Below, piece after piece: positions 38,014 to 46,454 of a DNA stretch of 64,000 nucleotides (its first letter is position 1; every line of letters starts with the position of its first letter). The stretch comes from Paenibacillus oceani (lineage in GTDB: Bacteria > Bacillota > Bacilli > Paenibacillales > NBRC-103111): NCBI RefSeq assembly GCF_014705615.1, contig NZ_JACXJA010000027.1, forward strand, positions 91,236-155,235, given 5' to 3'. The notes below the pieces were generated by a model. The model worked only from the letters and a program-made list of their open reading frames with translations, did not search any database and was not told the DNA's origin. The position numbers were made by a program, and so were the translations under genes.

Positions 38014-38757
38014 ATGGACGATACGAAGCTGACCGTACGCGCCGTGGAACGGGCGCTCGATATTTTATCCTTGTTCACCGACGAGACCGAGCTGAGCCTC
38101 ACCGAGATCGCCGCCAAGACCGAGCTTCACAAGAGCACGGTCCACCGGCTGCTCGCGTCTCTGGAAGGGAAAGGTTATCTGGTCCGCAATGCGGAGACGG
38201 AAAAGTACCGGATCGGCTTCCGGATCTGGGAGCTTGCCGCCAACATGTCGCAAAGCGACGATCCGGGAGTCCTGCTTCAGCCCGAGATGGAACGGCTGCG
38301 AGATTCGCTCGGTGAGACGATCAGTCTGTATGTGCGCGACGGGAATGAGCGGATCCGGATTCAGGCGGTGCAGAGCAATCAGGCGATCCGGCGGGTCGCT
38401 CCGATCGGGGCGCGGCTGCCGCTCAGCGTGGGCGCTTCAAGCAAGGTGCTTATCGCTTTCGCCGAACCGGATGAGCAGGCGCAGCTGCTGCAGGAGCTGG
38501 AATGGGCTTCGCCCGCAGACCGGGATGCTTTCGTCGGTCAACTGGGGGACATACGCCGGTTGGGTTATGCGACCAGCATCGAGGAGCGTGAACCCGGCGC
38601 GGCCGCCGTGTCGGCTCCGATCTACAACCGTGCGCACAAGCTCGTCGCCGCACTTGGCGTATCGGGCCCTTCCAACCGGCTGACGCTGGAGAAGATGAAG
38701 GAGCATGCGATGCTGATCATCGAAGGCGCGAACCGGATGGGGAAAATGCTGAAGTGA
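38014..38757 (+). CDS. IclR-family transcriptional regulator
   Basis: 247 aa. An N-terminal winged helix (residues about 5-65: AVERALDILSLFTDETELSLTEIAAKTELHKSTVHRLLASLEGKGYL) is followed by the effector domain (about 80-245), including LRDSLGETISLYVRDGNERIRIQAVQS and GYATSIEEREPGAAAVSAPIYN. ATG 38014 has GGAG 10 bases upstream and lies downstream of the mapped-looking promoter. ATG 37996 would fall at the expected transcript start. No catabolic genes adjoin it, so targets other than itself are unknown. Confidence 0.92.
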   Translation: MDDTKLTVRAVERALDILSLFTDETELSLTEIAAKTELHKSTVHRLLASLEGKGYLVRNAETEKYRIGFRIWELAANMSQSDDPGVLLQPEMERLRDSLGETISLYVRDGNERIRIQAVQSNQAIRRVAPIGARLPLSVGASSKVLIAFAEPDEQAQLLQELEWASPADRDAFVGQLGDIRRLGYATSIEEREPGAAAVSAPIYNRAHKLVAALGVSGPSNRLTLEKMKEHAMLIIEGANRMGKMLK

Positions 38758-38836
38758 ATTTAGGAGAAGGTTAGTACGCTTCTCGTATCTATGGAACCTG
38801 GGCCGTGATCGGTATTGGATGCATGGGGGAAATATG

Positions 38837-38879
38837 GAAAAAAACCGTCTCTCTTCAGAATGGAGGGACGGTTTTTTGA
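38837..38879 (+). terminator. Terminator of the IclR gene
   Basis: An AAAAAACCGTC-type arm (38839-38849) pairs with GGACGGTTTTTT (38866-38877) around a CTC/GAG continuation. A classic long A/T-flanked stem. Confidence 0.85.
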
Positions 38880-39162
38880 GTTGGAGCGAAGGTACCGGTT
38901 CCCTTCCATGCACCAACGTATGGGTTTGCATGCCAAAGGACCGTCACGACACCCTGTTCCGGACCGTTTTACTTTAGCAACCAAGCATGGCAGTTTCCGG
39001 TTTTACGAGAAACAGCCGGATTCGCTTCAAAGCCGAGGTCTCGCTTAGTAGGGTTATTTTTGTACGGGGCGCCGCGGAGTGGCGGTATTGGGCTGGTTCA
39101 TGCGTGGCATGCCGGGGTAATAAACGGTAGGCGGCCTTCATCAACAAGAAGGAGGAGATCGC
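38880..39162. other. Gap with a degenerate copy of the GGACCGT hairpin family and a sigma-B-like promoter
   Basis: 38921-38970 repeats the words ACGT, GTTTGCA and CAAAGGACCGTC seen before the hairpins at 1331 and 10394, but the 3' arm no longer pairs. The promoter at 39096-39120 drives the next genes. Confidence 0.5.
39096..39120 (+). promoter_or_regulatory. Sigma-B-type promoter of GlsB/YtxH genes
   Basis: GTTCAT (39096-39101), 13 bases, GGGTAA (39115-39120). It matches the sigma-B consensus GTTTAA-N12-15-GGGWAW with one changed -35 base. ytxH in B. subtilis is a known sigma-B gene. Confidence 0.65.
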
Positions 39163-39420
39163 ATGTGGGGACTCTTGATCAGTATCGTGATGGCCATTTT
39201 AATTGGGACGATCGGAGACGCCCTTGTGAAAAACCGGATGCCGGGCGGTATGCTCGGAGCGATGGTTGCCGGATTTGCCGGCGGCTGGCTCGGATCGCTG
39301 CTGCTTGGCAGTTGGGGCCCGGTCATTGGCGGTTTTGCAGTCATCCCGGCCATTGTCGGCGCCGCATTGTTCGTATTACTGCTGGGGATGCTGTCCCAAG
39401 CGATTCGAAAGTCGGCCTAG
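39163..39420 (+). CDS. GlsB/YeaQ/YmgE-type stress-response membrane protein
   Basis: 85 aa with three membrane helices (LLISIVMAILIGTIGDAL, GGMLGAMVAGFAGGWLGSLLL, AVIPAIVGAALFVLLLGML). The glycine-rich repeats and ALVKNRMPGGMLG turn are those of transglycosylase-associated/GlsB proteins, which are general-stress membrane proteins of unknown mechanism. GAAGGAGGAG precedes the ATG, and a sigma-B-type promoter lies 43 bases upstream. It is followed by ytxH. Confidence 0.9.
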   Translation: MWGLLISIVMAILIGTIGDALVKNRMPGGMLGAMVAGFAGGWLGSLLLGSWGPVIGGFAVIPAIVGAALFVLLLGMLSQAIRKSA

Positions 39421-39502
39421 CGAATAACCGGATAAATCCTATACGGCAAGCAGAATGAACGATGGGATAACGCGATACAAACCTATTGAGGAGGAATTCG
39501 CA

Positions 39503-39808
39503 ATGAGCAAACGCAATCTGCAAGGTTCCTGGAAAGCGGTATGGATCGGAGGAATGGTGGGAGCGACGGCCGCCTTGCTTTTTGCTCCCAAATCAGGCAA
39601 AAGGCTTCGCCGTGATCTTGTACGCGGAGCCCAGGATCTTCGCGATACTACGAGCGAATGGGCCAAGGATGCATCCTACAGCACTCAAAAAGCGGTCAAG
39701 CAAGTAAGCGGGTACGCGTCCGAATGGTCGGATCTCGCACGGGGTATGGCCCGTTCGGTGCTGCGGGTGCGCAAGGCAAAGCCGCGCAGGGGGTTGCTTT
39801 GGCGCTAA
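39503..39808 (+). CDS. YtxH-family stress protein
   Basis: 101 aa. The N-terminal helix AVWIGGMVGATAALLFAPKSGKRLRRDL is the YtxH hallmark (hydrophobic helix ending in LLFAPKSG-K/R). The rest is a charged amphipathic tail. GAGGAGG precedes the ATG at 39503. An upstream in-frame start at 39455 has no site. In B. subtilis the ytxGHJ operon is sigma-B/sigma-H dependent, which fits the promoter at 39096. Confidence 0.88.
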   Translation: MSKRNLQGSWKAVWIGGMVGATAALLFAPKSGKRLRRDLVRGAQDLRDTTSEWAKDASYSTQKAVKQVSGYASEWSDLARGMARSVLRVRKAKPRRGLLWR

Positions 39809-39866
39809 TCACGGGTGGAAGGAACCGGAGCGGGGCCGGAATCACGATAACAGGAGGCGAGGCAGG

Positions 39867-40379
39867 ATGACGTTAAGCGAATTAAATGTAACGAGGCCGT
39901 TGGTGGAATTTTGGAAAACTGCATTTCGGCTAGGGTTTCAGCCTTCCGAGACGGAAGGCCGCAAAGTGATCCAGCTGACGTTTCGTTCTCCTGAGCGTGA
40001 CGGCGCAATCACGTACCGGATTCCGTTTTTGTCGGACGGCTCCGAGCGGATTACGCTGCTCGTTCAGCAAGCGGAGTTCAGCGGAGACTGGAGCGGCGGC
40101 GAGGGTGCCCCCGTAACCGTACGGGATGAAGCGCACCGGAAGCTGTGCGAGCTGATCGGGGAATCGGCGCACCGTGTGCGGGAGCGGGAGACCCCGAGCG
40201 CTGGGGCCGGAATCGGTCAGGCGGAGCAAGAGGCGGACCCGGCGCTGCACATGACGTTAAACGGCGTGATGGCGCAGGATGAACAGGATCTGATCCGACT
40301 CGGCAAAGAGATGAAAGCGATGAAGACGAATACGGAGCTGGAGCAGGAAGGGATGATTCCCGATCCGATTCAAAATTGA
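39867..40379 (+). CDS. Hypothetical 170-aa protein
   Basis: It starts at ATG after AGGAGGCGAGGCAGG, 58 bases after ytxH and before a strong terminator, so it is probably the last gene of the stress operon. Residues 1-85 (RPLVEFWKTAFRLGFQPSETEGRKVIQLTFRSPERDGAITYRIPFLSDGSERITLLVQQAEFSG) look like a compact beta-rich domain. Residues 110-170 are charged and probably helical. No motif, signal peptide or membrane helix was recognised. Confidence 0.65.
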   Translation: MTLSELNVTRPLVEFWKTAFRLGFQPSETEGRKVIQLTFRSPERDGAITYRIPFLSDGSERITLLVQQAEFSGDWSGGEGAPVTVRDEAHRKLCELIGESAHRVRERETPSAGAGIGQAEQEADPALHMTLNGVMAQDEQDLIRLGKEMKAMKTNTELEQEGMIPDPIQN

Positions 40380-40400
40380 CGCCGGAAGGCGTCTTTTTTT
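40378..40400 (+). terminator. Terminator of the GlsB/YtxH operon
   Basis: GACGCC (40378-40383), loop GGAA, GGCGTC (40388-40393), then seven T. Confidence 0.9.
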
Positions 40401-40775
40401 GCGGCGTAACGTTAAAAGCGACACTGCAAGGAGTAGTCCCCTAAGCTTCAAAGAGCGATTTTCCGATGTTGAAGGTTTTAGCAGGATGGTGCTGGAACTT
40501 ATAACAGGGATCGGCTTAACGGAACGGCGTGTCGGGAAAGGGAATTCCCGAAAGCGGCAACGCTTGCATAGGGAGTAAAAGTAACGGGATTCACTGAAGC
40601 TGAGTAGCTGCCGCTGTATTTCATAGTGGCCTGAGACAGGCCCGTATGACCGGGCTGATCGAGGAGATGACGTTCCACTCCATGGACCATAGGGTAGCGG
40701 AATGGCTGCTGCGGCAGCCGGGCGGGTCAACGGAGATCCCTTTGTACATCACTCATGAATCGCTGGAGTAGGAGG
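40401..40775. other. Gap after the stress operon terminator
   Basis: It contains the Crp/Fnr remnant described separately. The upstream half (40401-40600) has no supported feature. Confidence 0.45.
40604..40771 (+). pseudogene. Remnant of a Crp/Fnr-family regulator
   Basis: A stop-bounded frame (TGA 40601 to TAG 40769) reads ...RQARMTGLIEEMTFHSMDHRVAEWLLRQ, then PGGSTEIPLYITHESLE. That matches the end of the dimerisation helix and the start of the DNA-binding domain in Crp/Fnr proteins. The expected recognition helix (LGTSREVVSRLLK-type) is absent, and no cyclic-nucleotide-type domain could be traced upstream. Such regulators are often neighbours of DUF2892 genes, which is what follows here. 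Confidence 0.55.
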
Positions 40776-40973
40776 ATGAAAAATGTGGGACGTGCGGATC
40801 GAATTGTGCGAGTAGCGGCGGGTGCCGGATTATTGTCGATGCTGTTGGTTGTGGAAGGTCCCTGGAAATATGCGGGACTGCTCGGGGTTCCGCTGCTGCT
40901 GTCCGGGCTGGCGGGGATTTGCTGGATGTACCGGCTTCTGAAAGTCAACACCTGCCCGGTCAAGCGGCCATGA
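40776..40973 (+). CDS. DUF2892 inner-membrane protein (YgaP C-terminal type)
   Basis: 65 aa. MKNVGRADRIVRVAAGAGLLSMLL begins the typical DUF2892 pattern; two helices (residues 12-28 and 33-52) are followed by GICWMYRLLKVNTC, corresponding to the usual CPLY...TC end. ATG at 40776 follows GGAGTAGGAGG. The family is found fused to rhodanese in YgaP and is linked with sulfur handling. The conserved CP is changed to CW here. Confidence 0.85.
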   Translation: MKNVGRADRIVRVAAGAGLLSMLLVVEGPWKYAGLLGVPLLLSGLAGICWMYRLLKVNTCPVKRP

Positions 40974-40999
40974 AGAAAGCGTGCAAGAACGGAAACTTT

Positions 41000-41160
41000 G
41001 GACGGAGCGCAATCGAGGGTGGACCGCAATCAAGAGTGGACGAAGCCGGGATGAACCAGATCCGGGGATGAAGCAAAACCAAGGTTGAACTAAATCGAGA
41101 TTGAACCGGCACCAAGATTGAACCAAAACAAAGGATAGATCCCATCTTAGGTTGAAAGTT
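41000..41160 (+). repeat. Degenerate tandem array of (A)TTGAACC words
   Basis: Successive words such as AAGAGTGGACGAAGCC, AAGGTTGAACTAAATC, GAGATTGAACCGGCACC, AAGATTGAACCAAAAC and AGGTTGAAAGTTGAGCC repeat with a period near 16-18 bases and much variation. No coding frame. Confidence 0.55.
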
Positions 41161-41194
41161 GAGCCGAAGATCAGGGAGCCGACGGGGGATAAGG

Positions 41195-41425
41195 GGGGGG
41201 AACTCTTATTTTTGGATGAACCCCCATTTTCTCGAAAATAAGAGCTTTTTGCAGCGCTTAATCGGAAGAAATATGAGTAACTTCAACCAGAAATGGAAAA
41301 TAAGAGATACAAACAACCTTTACTTCCCAAAAAAACAAACAAGTTCCCGATTAAGAGCTGCAGATCGCTCTTATAAATACTGCTTTAAAAACCTGCTTAA
41401 AAACCTGTTTTAGAATTACTGCTTT
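41195..41425 (+). repeat. AATAAGAG intergenic repeat, copy C (diverged)
   Basis: It carries CTCTTATTTTTGGATG, CGAAAATAAGAGCTTTTTGCAGC, GGAAAATAAGAGATACAAAC, GATTAAGAGCTGC and GCTCTTATAAATAC, the same words as copies A and B, in a more diverged arrangement. Confidence 0.6.
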
Positions 41426-41433
41426 AAAAATAC

Positions 41434-41471
41434 AGCCGGCCTGGCCGCCATCAGCGGACCGGAGGCCGGCT
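41434..41471 (-). terminator. Terminator of the 109-aa gene on the reverse strand
   Basis: AGCCGGCCT (41434-41442) pairs with AGGCCGGCT (41463-41471). On the reverse strand it is followed by GTATTTTTAAAG. Confidence 0.75.
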
Positions 41472-41478
41472 CATCTAG

Positions 41479-41808
41479 TTATGAAACTGTCTCGGCGCGG
41501 GACAGCAGGTCCATCCATTCGCGGGAGGTCAGACGCCTCTCCATAATCCACGCTACGGCGATCGGTCTGCGCTCATGCCGGACCAGTTCGTCTTCCTTCA
41601 AGTAATAGCCGTGTTCCTTGGCGATCTGATATACCATACAGAAGTGCTCCGCGCTTTCGACGGCTTGCTCCAGCGAATCATAGGCACAAAGCGTACGCCC
41701 GAAGCCCAGCGGGTTGGAACGGGTTTGAATATTCACATTGAAGCAGCGATCCGTCTCGAATACCAATATGTCACTGTCAAAACAACGAATCTGATGTTTC
41801 ACTGTCAT
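41479..41808 (-). CDS. Hypothetical 109-aa protein
   Basis: MTVKHQIRCFDSDILVFETDRCFNVNIQTRSNPLGFGRTLCAYDSLEQAVESAEHFCMVYQIAKEHGYYLKEDELVRHERRP: a beta-hairpin-rich start followed by helices, with a sequence about as long as a single small domain. No motif recognised and no membrane segment. ATG 41808 has GGTGA 5 bases upstream. GTG 41817 with AAGGA is an equal alternative. It is divergent from the heparinase-like gene. Confidence 0.6.
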   Translation of the reverse strand: MTVKHQIRCFDSDILVFETDRCFNVNIQTRSNPLGFGRTLCAYDSLEQAVESAEHFCMVYQIAKEHGYYLKEDELVRHERRPIAVAWIMERRLTSREWMDLLSRAETVS

Positions 41809-42043
41809 GACATTCACCGCCTGTCCTTAGAATAAGGGTTAAGCCTGATCGTACGGTACGATGCTTGCTTGTACTAGGGTATCCCGTACTTCTACTTAAC
41901 CGGAACGCCGCGATTTGAAACCGGTTACGGAGAAGTTCGTCTACACCTCAATAAATGACCGTCCCTTCTTACGAAATTGGCATGACCTCCAAGGCGGCCG
42001 GCAGTATGATAGGATAACCGAGAGGATGGAGAGGGGAATCCGG

Positions 42044-45000
42044 ATGAAACGTCGAAGCACGGTTTATACACTGCACAAAAGGGAAAATGCCCGCCGCAAC
42101 GCAGAGCGGTTCGAGTGGGCGAAGGCGCTGAGGGACCGCGCGGTGAACGAAGCCGACAGCTATTTGGCGATCGGGCATGAAGCGCTGTGGAATCTCGTGC
42201 CGGGGCAGACACTGCCGCGCAGCTACGGGGTGAATCAGCGTCTCGGAAGTCCGGTTACGGGCAAGGAGATCGATAAGTACGGCAATTATCCGTACCAGGC
42301 CGACCCGCTGAAAGCGCCCTGGAAAATAACGGACCCGAGCAGCGGACTGTCGTTCCCCACGAACGATTTCGCGGCGTATTATGCCAGCGGCCTCGACGAA
42401 TCGGGCCTCTTCCGTCCGGAAAGGGCGGACCGCAGCTTGCTCGTCAACACGATGTATCCCGAGAGAGGCCCGGACTGGGGCGTCGACGACGGCTACGGCT
42501 GGACGGATGAGAAAGGGAATACGTATACGTTCGTCGCTTATTATGTACACTGGTTTTTGTGGCACCCGGGCACGGGCGTGATCTTAAAGGCGCTTGCCGC
42601 GTTGCGCGACGCTTACCTATACACCGGCAGGCCGGAATATGCCGCAGCCGGCATTGTGCTGCTGCATCGAGTGGCCGACGTCTATCCAAGTCTGGACGTA
42701 GCCGAGTATGACAAAACGATTTTTTTGAACTCGCACGGAGGGACCGGACTCGGCCAGGCGCTCGGCTCGATTTGGGAGGCTTCGCTGGTCAAGCAACTGC
42801 TTTACTGCTACGACGCTTTTTTCCCGGCGATGGGCGAACCGGAGGCGATCCGCTTTCTGAACGGGAAATCGCCGGCCTTGTCCGGGACCGGTCATACGGC
42901 GGAAACGCTGTGCAGTCATATCGAGCACGGGATCGTGAGGCAGGTATACCCTGCCGTGAAGGCGGCAAGAAACTACGGGAATACCGGCTTCCACCAAAGC
43001 GCGCTGGCGCTGGCGGCCGTCGTACTCGACCAGGAGCCGGAAACCGGGGAATGGATCGCCTTCAACGGCCGTGCGGGGAAAAGACTGAATCAGCCTTGGC
43101 AGGTGACGGGCGGCAACATATTGTCGGCGCTCGTCAACGACGTCGACCGCGACGGTCACGGCAACGAAGCTTCGCCCGGCTACAACGCCTTGTGGCTGAA
43201 TTCGCTGCTCGAGGTGGCGGATATTATGGAAGGCTATTCGGATGATCCGGCGGCGGATTTGTACCGGCATCCCAAATTCCGCAAAATGTTTGATGCCTTT
43301 ATCCCGTTAATATGCTCCGGGCGGTTCGTGCCGACGATCGGGGATACCGGCAAGACCGGAAATCCCGGTATAGGGTTTAAAGGTTCCGTGTTTGTAAAGG
43401 CGTTTGAAGTATACGGAGATCCGGTATTCGCGCAGGCCGCCTACTTGATCAACGGGAACGGAACTGCGGGGATTACCGGAGGGATGTTCTCGGATGATCC
43501 GGAGCGGATCGCGCGCGACATCGAGGACGTAATTGCAAACCGCGGCCGGCTGCGTCTGGACAGCGATCAGTTTACCGGGTACGGCTTCTCCGTACTGAGG
43601 GACGGCGAGGAGGGCGAAGAAGGCGGAGCGGACGGAAGCGCGGCGGATACAAGGCGGGACGTCTGGATGTATTACGGCCGCAACACGGGGCACGGGCACC
43701 GCGACACGCTGAATATCGGGATTCACGCGTTCGGCATCGATCTAACGCCGGATCTGGGCTATCCCGAGTTCGCCGATGCGGTCGATATGCACCGGGCCCA
43801 GTGGGTGATCGGAACGACGAGTCACAATACGGTGCTGGTGGACAAGAAAAAGCAGGACCCGCAATGGGTCGGCGAGCCCCGACATTTTGACGACGCCGGC
43901 CGCATCAAGCTGATGGACGTCGAAGCTCCGCAGGCGTACCGCCACATCTCGATGTACAAAAGGGTGACGGCGATGGTCCGCGTGGGGCGGGAATCGTTTT
44001 ACGCCATCGACCTGTTCCGCGTACAGGGCGGCCAGGACCATCATTACAGCTTCCACGGCGCCGAAGGGCCGGTTACGGTCGAGGGACTGAGCCTGGTCCC
44101 GCAGAAGGAAGGAACGTATGCGGGGGCGGACAGCTCGTTCGGCGTCCGCCCGGAAGGGGACGATGTACCGGGGGCGGCTTACAACGGAGCTGGCTTCCAC
44201 TGGCTGAATAACGTCGAGCGGGACCGCAATCCGCAGCGGCAGTTCAGCGTTGATTGGTCTGTCGTCGACACCTGGGGAAGTTTGCCGGAGGGCGAACGGG
44301 GAACCGTGCACATCAGGCTGACGATGCTGGGCGAGTTCGACGAGGTTGCCTTGGCGGACGGAGTGCCGCCCCGCAACAAACCCGGCAACCCGCCCTCCCT
44401 CCGCTACGTGCTGGCCCGCCGCCAAGGCGGCGATCTGTCCAGTTTTTTCACCTCGGTCCTAGAGCCTTATCAGGGTGAACGTGTTGTACGGGCGATCCGG
44501 CTGGCGACTGTGGAGCGGAAGAAGGCCGGTTTGGAAGCTGCAGGAATCGGAGCCGGAGCCGAAGCGGAAGCGAAAGGAGCTGCCGCGGGCGATCTGGCCG
44601 CCCGTGCGGTCCGGGTGGAGCTGGCGTGCGGTAGAACCGACTATATCGTCAGTTCGCTTCATCCGGATGAGGAGCTGCTGCTGGACGGCGAGATCGTATT
44701 CCGCGGGGCGTTCGGATTGTATTCCGAGCGTGCGGGCAGCCCGGAGTACGCTTATGTCCATGACGGAACGGAGATCGGACGCGCGGATTCCGCGGAACGG
44801 CTGGTGCTGGCGGCGGGAAGACGTACCGGCAAAGTAACCGGATTTACAAAGGAGCTCCGCGATCGGAACACGATAACCGTACAGCTCGAAGGAACGGCGG
44901 AGGCGGCGGAACTGCAGACGCTCGCGGGTCGGTTCGTATACGTTGCGAATGATGGCGTCCGCAATGCGGTCTACCGGATTCGGAGCGCTTATGCCGGTCT

Positions 45001-45154
45001 CGGAGGCGGGACGGTGCTGGATATCGGGGATATGACGCTCATACGCTCGTACGCCGATCCGGAGGACTATGCCAAAGGATTTGTTTACGATATCAAGGAG
45101 GGTGCGGCGTTGTATATTCCGTTATCCGCCGAAAGGGAGTATCCGCTAGACTGA
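42044..45154 (+). CDS. Large heparinase II/III-family polysaccharide lyase-like protein
   Basis: 1036 aa. The N-terminal two-thirds is an (alpha/alpha) toroid (FLWHPGTGVILKALAALRDAYLYTGRPEYAAAGIVLLHRVADVYP, ARNYGNTGFHQSALALAAVVLDQ, GNILSALVNDVDRDGHGNEASPGYNALW). The central lyase region has YGRNTGHGHRDTLNIGIHAFGIDLTPDLGYPEF and WVIGTTSHNTVLVDKKKQDP, the His/Asn-bearing motif of heparin_II_III proteins. The C-terminus is a beta-sandwich. ATG 42044 follows GAGAGGGG. There is no signal peptide, so it should act on oligosaccharides already imported. It is much longer than standard lyases (600-800 aa). No transporter or regulator adjoins it. Confidence 0.85.
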   Translation: MKRRSTVYTLHKRENARRNAERFEWAKALRDRAVNEADSYLAIGHEALWNLVPGQTLPRSYGVNQRLGSPVTGKEIDKYGNYPYQADPLKAPWKITDPSSGLSFPTNDFAAYYASGLDESGLFRPERADRSLLVNTMYPERGPDWGVDDGYGWTDEKGNTYTFVAYYVHWFLWHPGTGVILKALAALRDAYLYTGRPEYAAAGIVLLHRVADVYPSLDVAEYDKTIFLNSHGGTGLGQALGSIWEASLVKQLLYCYDAFFPAMGEPEAIRFLNGKSPALSGTGHTAETLCSHIEHGIVRQVYPAVKAARNYGNTGFHQSALALAAVVLDQEPETGEWIAFNGRAGKRLNQPWQVTGGNILSALVNDVDRDGHGNEASPGYNALWLNSLLEVADIMEGYSDDPAADLYRHPKFRKMFDAFIPLICSGRFVPTIGDTGKTGNPGIGFKGSVFVKAFEVYGDPVFAQAAYLINGNGTAGITGGMFSDDPERIARDIEDVIANRGRLRLDSDQFTGYGFSVLRDGEEGEEGGADGSAADTRRDVWMYYGRNTGHGHRDTLNIGIHAFGIDLTPDLGYPEFADAVDMHRAQWVIGTTSHNTVLVDKKKQDPQWVGEPRHFDDAGRIKLMDVEAPQAYRHISMYKRVTAMVRVGRESFYAIDLFRVQGGQDHHYSFHGAEGPVTVEGLSLVPQKEGTYAGADSSFGVRPEGDDVPGAAYNGAGFHWLNNVERDRNPQRQFSVDWSVVDTWGSLPEGERGTVHIRLTMLGEFDEVALADGVPPRNKPGNPPSLRYVLARRQGGDLSSFFTSVLEPYQGERVVRAIRLATVERKKAGLEAAGIGAGAEAEAKGAAAGDLAARAVRVELACGRTDYIVSSLHPDEELLLDGEIVFRGAFGLYSERAGSPEYAYVHDGTEIGRADSAERLVLAAGRRTGKVTGFTKELRDRNTITVQLEGTAEAAELQTLAGRFVYVANDGVRNAVYRIRSAYAGLGGGTVLDIGDMTLIRSYADPEDYAKGFVYDIKEGAALYIPLSAEREYPLD

Positions 45155-45261
45155 AGGGATAGGTGGAAGGGGCTGCCCCACGTTTATTGCGATGTTTGCG
45201 CCCCGCTGAGCACCGATTTTCCCGGCGCTTGGTGCCCGGTCACACGTCGGCTTACCCGAGA

Positions 45262-45308
45262 AGAAGGACCTCGTCCTCCACGTTGCAGTGGAAGCCGAGG
45301 TCCTTTCG
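45262..45308 (+). terminator. Terminator between converging lyase-like and CorA-like genes
   Basis: AAGGACCTCG (45264-45273) pairs with CGAGGTCCTT (45296-45305), with an inner TCCAC/GTGGA stem. T-run of three. Confidence 0.75.
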
Positions 45309-45359
45309 CTTCGGAATCGGGACGCTGCGATGTAGGCGAACTCTACTGGAACAGCTCCT

Positions 45360-46328
45360 TTAGACGTTGGAGCCGGCTTTTCGCCCCCTCAGCAGATCGC
45401 CGGTCCAGCCTTTGCGCCATAACCAGGCGTAGATGACGGCGGTCAGCAGCAGCACGGCCGCGCAGGCGGCTCCAAACCCGGAAGACCAATCCGCAAACGG
45501 CAGCAGATCGAAATTCATCCCCCATAGGGCGCCGATGACGGTCGCCGGCGTGAACAGCACGGTGAAGATCGTCAGCGTTTTCATAATTTCGTTGCCGCGC
45601 ACCGAAGAGACGACCTCCTCCATCTGCAGCAGCGTATCGATATGGTTCTCGTGCTTGCGAAGCAGCCGCTCGATCCGTTCGAGCCTCAGGCTCAACCGGA
45701 GGCCTTCCGGCAGCTCGTCCGGCTCGTCCAGAAACGATTCGCGTACGGCGTCCCCGGCTTCACGCAGAGGAGTCAGAGCCAGACCGAATCGAATCAGCTC
45801 GTGCCTCCGCTCCAACAGCCGATCCACAATCCGCTTGCGATTGCGTTCCCGCATCGACTGTTCCAATTCCCCGAGCCGGGCCTCGTAGCCGTCCAGCGCC
45901 GCATGCAGCGGCTCGACGAGCGAGCACAACAGGACACAAAACGCCTCGTGGGCCGTTCTGCAGCGTTCCAGGCGCTGGGCCCAAGGTGATTCCTCCAAGC
46001 GGATGTCCAGCCCGCTGCTTGCCGGAATAACGGTGATCAGCCGCGATTTCATCACATGGAAGTGCAGCGGAGGACATTCCGGGTGAGCAGGCTTCGAACC
46101 GAAAACGAACTTGTGCCGCAACGTTCCGTACAGGACGGGCAGCCCGCCCGATGTCGCCGTCACGATCGTCAAATTGTCGTCTTCCTGGCTTAAGCGTTCG
46201 ATCCAGGCAGCCGTGTCCGCGTCAGTGACGAAGAGATCGTCCTTGTGCGGGGGAAGCTGCCGCCGAACCCACTGCCAATCGGCAAACGAATCCGGGCTTG
46301 AGTATTGGCTTGAAGTAGGCTCGCTCAT
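45360..46328 (-). CDS. CorA-family magnesium/metal transporter
   Basis: 322 aa. A long cytoplasmic N-terminal domain rich in Arg/Glu helices is followed by two C-terminal membrane helices (TIFTVLFTPATVIGALWGMNF and AACAAVLLLTAVIYAWLWRKGW). The pore signature GMN is present (LWGMNFDLLP). ATG 46328 follows AGAGGAGAG. It lies 126 bases after sigB on the same strand and could be read from the same transcript. Metal preference (Mg, Co, Zn) cannot be told from this. Confidence 0.88.
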   Translation of the reverse strand: MSEPTSSQYSSPDSFADWQWVRRQLPPHKDDLFVTDADTAAWIERLSQEDDNLTIVTATSGGLPVLYGTLRHKFVFGSKPAHPECPPLHFHVMKSRLITVIPASSGLDIRLEESPWAQRLERCRTAHEAFCVLLCSLVEPLHAALDGYEARLGELEQSMRERNRKRIVDRLLERRHELIRFGLALTPLREAGDAVRESFLDEPDELPEGLRLSLRLERIERLLRKHENHIDTLLQMEEVVSSVRGNEIMKTLTIFTVLFTPATVIGALWGMNFDLLPFADWSSGFGAACAAVLLLTAVIYAWLWRKGWTGDLLRGRKAGSNV

Positions 46329-46454
46329 ATCCGCTCTCCTCTCGGAATTGCGGTCCCGGCCCTTCCGAAGAGGCACGTCCGTTCTCCGGTCGGCTCCGGG
46401 CTGTACGCGCCGTCTTGGTTCTGCTTTGCCTGTCGCAGCGCGCGTAGGGCGAAG

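Larger units (their letters stand above)
40974..41478. other. Repeat-filled gap
   Basis: 41000-41160 is a run of degenerate GATTGAACC/GGTTGAA words, 41195-41425 is the AATAAGAG repeat copy C, and 41434-41471 is a terminator. No gene supported. Confidence 0.6.
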
